Assembly (NCBI GenBank): GCA_913009655.1
Contig: CAJVWI010000015.1
Coordinates: 1-56,078, forward strand
Length of the DNA stretch: 56,078 nt
Origin: an uncultured Cryomorphaceae bacterium
Lineage (GTDB): Bacteria > Bacteroidota > Bacteroidia > Flavobacteriales > Schleiferiaceae
Direction of reading: 5' to 3'
This document shows positions 53,115 through 56,078 of this stretch, piece by piece. The notes below the pieces were generated by a model. That model worked only from the letters and a program-made list of their open reading frames with translations, was not told the origin of the DNA and did not search any database. The translations under genes and the position numbers were made by a program. The number at the start of each line of letters is the position of its first letter. Positions within the stretch are counted from its first letter, which is position 1.

Positions 53115-54026
53115 CTAGGTTATTGACAGTGGCTCAAGTCTCGATCCGGAGTTAGTTACTTCTAGTTGATAGTTTAATCCATTTATAAATGGCTCATTTT
53201 TAGAGGTATGACCAAAAGGAAAATCTACACCTATTGGGATTTTACTTGGAATATTTGCTTTTATTATTTCATAGACTTCTTTTCCAAATTTTCGCTCATT
53301 GTCTTTAATATCAGAAAAGCTTCCGATCACAACTCCTGATAAATGATTAAAAACGTGAGATCTTCTCATTGCGTTCATCATTCTATCAATATGGTATTTG
53401 TATTCATCTAAGTCCTCCAAGGCTAGAATACATCCATCTAGTTTTGGAAAACTATTGGAACCCAATAGACTATATAACACAGATAAGTTACCTCCTACAA
53501 GCTTACCTGTTGCAGTTCCGTTATTATTTATCGAATTATGGTTTGCTTTTATTACGCTGGGCTTTCCTTCAAGTAGGTCGGCTAAACCATTCAAGCTTTT
53601 ATTGCTGAGTGATGGGATCTGGAGAGGCATCCAGCTATGCACTCCTAAAATTTCATTCGCTATTGAATGGCTGAGTAGAACCGTAAAATCACTAAATCCA
53701 ATAATCCATTTAGGTTGTTTTTTAAGATTTCCCCAATTAATGTGATCCACTATTCGAACAGCTCCATAACCTCCTCTTATGCTCCATATAGCATGGACAT
53801 CTGGATTAGATATCGCCCAGTTGAAATCATCAGAACGTTCCTGGTCGGAGCCGCCAAACTGATTTTCTTTAGCACCTAGATTTGGAGCGCGGTAAGGAAC
53901 CCATCCCTGTTTTTTAATCCAGCTTTCAGCAAGGTCGATAACATCTTTTTCTGCATAGCGAGAAGGAGCGACAATGGCGATCCCAGAACCTCGATCAAGA
54001 AAAGGGGGAATAATAGTTCTTTTCAT
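53115..54026 (-). CDS. LD-carboxypeptidase (peptidase family S66)
   Basis: This 303-residue hydrolase removes the terminal D-Ala from tetrapeptide muropeptides in peptidoglycan recycling. The Ser nucleophile is in WIIGFSDFTVLL, Glu is in LALEDLDEYKYHID, and His is in PFGHTSKNEP. The S66 start SGIAIVAPSRYAEKDV and SIRGGYGAVRI are also present. It could be cytoplasmic. It is divergent from metG, with only 40 bases between the two starts. Confidence 0.92.
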   Translation of the reverse strand: MKRTIIPPFLDRGSGIAIVAPSRYAEKDVIDLAESWIKKQGWVPYRAPNLGAKENQFGGSDQERSDDFNWAISNPDVHAIWSIRGGYGAVRIVDHINWGNLKKQPKWIIGFSDFTVLLSHSIANEILGVHSWMPLQIPSLSNKSLNGLADLLEGKPSVIKANHNSINNNGTATGKLVGGNLSVLYSLLGSNSFPKLDGCILALEDLDEYKYHIDRMMNAMRRSHVFNHLSGVVIGSFSDIKDNERKFGKEVYEIIKANIPSKIPIGVDFPFGHTSKNEPFINGLNYQLEVTNSGSRLEPLSIT

Positions 54027-54052
54027 AGGTGTTTACAAGGTACACACGTTTG

Positions 54053-54060
54053 TACTTTTG
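54053..54060 (+). promoter_or_regulatory. -7 promoter box of metG
   Basis: TACTTTTG is a perfect TAnnTTTG in the 40-base divergent gap, ending 6 bases before ATG 54067. Confidence 0.5.
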
Positions 54061-54066
54061 TCATTA

Positions 54067-55737
54067 ATGAAGTCTTTTAATCGAACTACCGTTACCGCAG
54101 CTTTGCCATATGCAAATGGGCCAATACATATTGGTCACCTTGCAGGATGTTATCTGCCAGCAGATATTTATGTTAGATATCTACGAATGCGTGAAAAAGA
54201 GGTTGCTTTTGTCTGCGGCTCTGACGAGCATGGTATGGCCATTACAATGAAAGCCCGAAACGAAAACGTCACACCTACTGTTATTGTAGATCGTTACAAT
54301 GCTATGATGCGAGAAGCCTTGAACGGATTTGGGGTAAGCTTTGATATATACTCAAGGACGTCATCTCCAAAGCATGCCGATGTTGCAAGCTCTTTTTTTA
54401 AGAAGTTAGATGAAAAAGGAACTTTTGAAGTTCGAGAAACTGATCAATATTATGATCCTGAAGCACAACAATTTTTAGCAGATCGTTATATAACAGGTAC
54501 ATGTCCTAGATGCAAAAGTGATAATGCATACGGTGATCAATGCGAGAAGTGTGGAGCAACTTTAAGCCCTATGGATTTGATTAATCCCAAATCAAAACTT
54601 TCTGAGGCTACTCCAGTAATAAAAAAAACAAAGAACTGGTTTTTGCCGTTAGATAAATTAGCCCCTAAAATCCGCTCTTATATTGAGTCTCACCCGAATT
54701 GGAAACCAAATGTTCTTGGTCAGTGTAAGTCATGGTTGGATTCTGGAGATGGCCTTCAACCTAGGAGTATGACGCGTGACTTAGATTGGGGAGTTTCTGT
54801 CCCAATTGCAGGTGCAGAAGGTAAAGTTTTATATGTCTGGTTTGATGCTCCCTTAGGATACATTACTGCAACTCAAGAGCTCTTTGGTGACCAATGGGAA
54901 AAATGGTGGAAAGCAGACGATACAAGGTTGGTTCATTTTATTGGAAAAGATAATATTGTGTTTCATTCAATAATATTTCCTGCAATACTTATGGAGCATG
55001 GCGATTATATATTGCCAGAAGACATTCCAGCAAATGAGTTTTTAAATCTGGAAGGAGAGAAGCTCTCCACTTCAAAAAATTGGGCGGTATGGCTTCATGA
55101 ATATTTAGAAGATTTCCCAGGAAAACAAGATGCTTTAAGGTACACTTTGTGCGCAACCATGCCTGAAGCAAAAGACAATGACTTTACTTGGTCGGATTTT
55201 CAGTTGCGAAATAATTCGGAGCTGGCATCAATCTTGGGAAACTTAGTAAACCGTGTTATGGTTTTAAATAATAAGTATTACCAGGGAGTAGTTCAAGAAT
55301 TGGGCAAGTCTTCGACGGATGCGGACCTATTAAATTCAATCGTCATTCAAAGGGATAAGGTATCGCATTCTTTAGATGCTTACAGGTTTAGAGAAGGATT
55401 GTCTGAAGCAATGAACTTGGCCAGGATAGGCAATAAATACTTAGCTGACGAAGAGCCTTGGAAAAAGATAAAGACAGACCCTCAAAGAACGTCAGAAATA
55501 ATGGGAACAGTCACTCAATTTATCGCTGCTTTATCTGGGATATTCGATCCATTTATACCTTTTTCTGCTGAGAAAATACGTTCCATGCTGGGCATTTCCC
55601 CATTGTTGTGGAGTGATTTGAATGGTAAGGTTTTGGTAATGCCTGGATCTAAAGTGGGTGAAGCAAAATTACTTTTTGAGAAAATTGAAGACCATGAAGT
55701 GGAAACCCAAAAAGCTAAATTGAAAAAGACTTCATAA
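54067..55737 (+). CDS. metG: Methionyl-tRNA synthetase, short form
   Basis: This 556-residue class I synthetase charges tRNA-Met. The HIGH motif is in GPIHIGHLAG, the zinc knuckle is CPRCKSDNAYGDQCEKCG, and the KMSKS loop reads KLSTS in LNLEGEKLSTSKNWAVW, a variant I recall from Bacteroidota MetG. It ends with KLKKTS after the anticodon-binding domain. The C-terminal tRNA-binding (EMAP/Trbp111-like) extension found in many longer MetG proteins is absent. ATG 54067 is chosen because the frame upstream has no family match and contains the promoter. Followed by tRNA-Arg. Confidence 0.95.
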   Translation: MKSFNRTTVTAALPYANGPIHIGHLAGCYLPADIYVRYLRMREKEVAFVCGSDEHGMAITMKARNENVTPTVIVDRYNAMMREALNGFGVSFDIYSRTSSPKHADVASSFFKKLDEKGTFEVRETDQYYDPEAQQFLADRYITGTCPRCKSDNAYGDQCEKCGATLSPMDLINPKSKLSEATPVIKKTKNWFLPLDKLAPKIRSYIESHPNWKPNVLGQCKSWLDSGDGLQPRSMTRDLDWGVSVPIAGAEGKVLYVWFDAPLGYITATQELFGDQWEKWWKADDTRLVHFIGKDNIVFHSIIFPAILMEHGDYILPEDIPANEFLNLEGEKLSTSKNWAVWLHEYLEDFPGKQDALRYTLCATMPEAKDNDFTWSDFQLRNNSELASILGNLVNRVMVLNNKYYQGVVQELGKSSTDADLLNSIVIQRDKVSHSLDAYRFREGLSEAMNLARIGNKYLADEEPWKKIKTDPQRTSEIMGTVTQFIAALSGIFDPFIPFSAEKIRSMLGISPLLWSDLNGKVLVMPGSKVGEAKLLFEKIEDHEVETQKAKLKKTS

Positions 55738-55760
55738 CCACAAATTGATTAAATCATATC

Positions 55761-55832
55761 GGCCCCGTAGTTCAATGGATAGAATAGGCGTTTCCTAAAC
55801 GTTTGATAGCAGTTCGATTCTGCTCGGGGCTA
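55761..55832 (+). tRNA. tRNA-Arg (CCU anticodon)
   Basis: This 72-base cloverleaf has acceptor GGCCCCG/CGGGGCT (with a G-U first pair), D-arm GTTC/GAAT, anticodon loop TTCCTAA (CCU, reads AGG), and T-arm AGCAG TTCGATT CTGCT. Discriminator is A55832. CCA is not encoded. No clear own promoter box is seen, so it may be transcribed with metG, which ends 23 bases earlier. Confidence 0.92.
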
Positions 55833-55838
55833 CTACCA

Positions 55839-55875
55839 AAAACGGATCAGTATTACTACTGGTCCGTTTTTTATT
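55839..55875 (+). terminator. Intrinsic terminator after tRNA-Arg
   Basis: AACGGATCAGTA and TACTGGTCCGTT form a 12-bp stem with one G-U pair and a TTAC loop, followed by TTTTATT. Confidence 0.85.
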
Positions 55876-55921
55876 TGCATCATTATTATCTCCTGTAAAT
55901 GAATTAATCCAAATATTTAAT

Positions 55922-55945
55922 AAACCACTAATTTGAGTGGGTTTT
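55922..55945 (-). terminator. Possible terminator after the DUF4386 gene
   Basis: CCACT and AGTGG pair around AATTTG, extended by AAA/TTT with one bulged G. It lies 6 bases beyond the stop codon of the minus-strand gene. The stem is short, so confidence is low. The stretch 55876-55921 shows nothing else. Confidence 0.4.
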
Positions 55946-55950
55946 CTCAT

Positions 55951-56078
55951 TTAAATATTTTTACCTCCTTTCACCAATAACCATATTGCTAAACCTATTT
56001 CTCCAAAATCCAGGAGTCGTTGCAGACTCCGTTTAATCACAGTTGGGTACATCTGTTCCATTGGGGTCAATTTCGAAG
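55951..56078 (-). CDS. C-terminal end of a DUF4386 family membrane protein (partial)
   Basis: The minus strand is open from the window edge to TAA 55953-55951, giving 41 residues. They run through LTPMEQMYPTVIKRSLQRLL to FGEIGLAIWLLVKGGKNI. The ending GEIGLAIWLLVKGG is the typical last helix of DUF4386 proteins, which are multi-pass membrane proteins of unknown function. The rest of the gene lies outside the window to the right. Base order is normal coding, and the hairpin at 56013-56030 is inside this reading frame. Confidence 0.7.
   Translation of the reverse strand, partial: SKLTPMEQMYPTVIKRSLQRLLDFGEIGLAIWLLVKGGKNI

Noticed and set aside
55795-55950. 51-residue minus-strand frame over the antisense of tRNA-Arg (ending APSRIELLSNV)
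   Set aside because: It runs through the tRNA and its terminator, and the ending is a typical antisense-tRNA artefact.
56013-56030. Perfect hairpin GGAGTC-GTTGCA-GACTCC
   Set aside because: It lies within the DUF4386 reading frame, and has no T-run. Likely chance.
56033-56078. Short minus-strand peptide FEIDPNGTDVPNCD at the right edge
   Set aside because: The alternative frame reads a full DUF4386 C-terminus through the same bases and continues beyond this stop.

Overview
The window is an AT-rich stretch of a chromosome from the phylum Bacteroidota, most likely order Flavobacteriales. Four things support this. Promoters carry the Bacteroidota -7 element TAnnTTTG, and Shine-Dalgarno sequences are almost absent. 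Secreted proteins end in type IX secretion (T9SS) sorting domains. The block CBS protein - NadK - DUF6089 - UppS - BamA - OmpH - OmpH - MurI, divergent from PdxJ, is a familiar Bacteroidota gene order. No genus can be named from the sequence alone. Almost all of the window is compact housekeeping DNA, with no phage, insertion sequence, CRISPR array or defence island.

Layout. 1-6.8 kb: methylmalonyl-CoA epimerase, a very large secreted BNR/sortilin-like protein, an AraC regulator, a 54-residue membrane micro-ORF, a CAU tRNA, a DinB-like protein and a DUF3089 hydrolase. 6.8-12.8 kb: tRNA-Val, a photolyase, an HxlR regulator divergent from a CDGSH-membrane-YceI fusion, a pirin, then sulfotransferase-like, class IV aminotransferase and DoxX genes. 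12.8-22.2 kb: an unknown helix-turn-helix protein, a sulfate permease-CysC-CysD-CysN operon that makes PAPS, a GT-C type membrane protein and a secreted M43 metalloprotease. 22.3-26.8 kb: rplM-rpsI-rpsB-tsf-pyrH-frr and a MarR regulator. 26.8-39.3 kb: pgi, gamma-carbonic anhydrase-like, Nfu, signal peptidase I, an unknown exported protein, an acyl-CoA carboxylase beta subunit, an ABC exporter, an RsmB-like methyltransferase, MurQ and a CrtI-like desaturase. 39.3-48.4 kb: the envelope block listed above, plus pdxJ and an alpha/beta hydrolase. 48.4-56.1 kb: DUF2141, a stand-alone T9SS sorting domain, AsmA-like, a pseudouridine synthase, LD-carboxypeptidase, MetG, tRNA-Arg and the 3' end of a DUF4386 gene.

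How the genes fit together. The envelope block serves outer-membrane assembly (BamA, Skp-like chaperones), peptidoglycan precursors (MurI, UppS) and its turnover (MurQ, LD-carboxypeptidase). The sulfate operon would supply PAPS, and a PAPS-type sulfotransferase-like gene lies about 2.7 kb away. The HxlR/CDGSH-YceI pair looks like a small redox or quinone-stress unit, and its divergent promoter holds several perfect palindromes.

The most unusual items are the CDGSH-TM-YceI fusion with its operator region, and the repeated placement of the -7 box only 4-7 bases before the start codon, which implies leaderless mRNAs. I found no dramatic new multi-gene system here.
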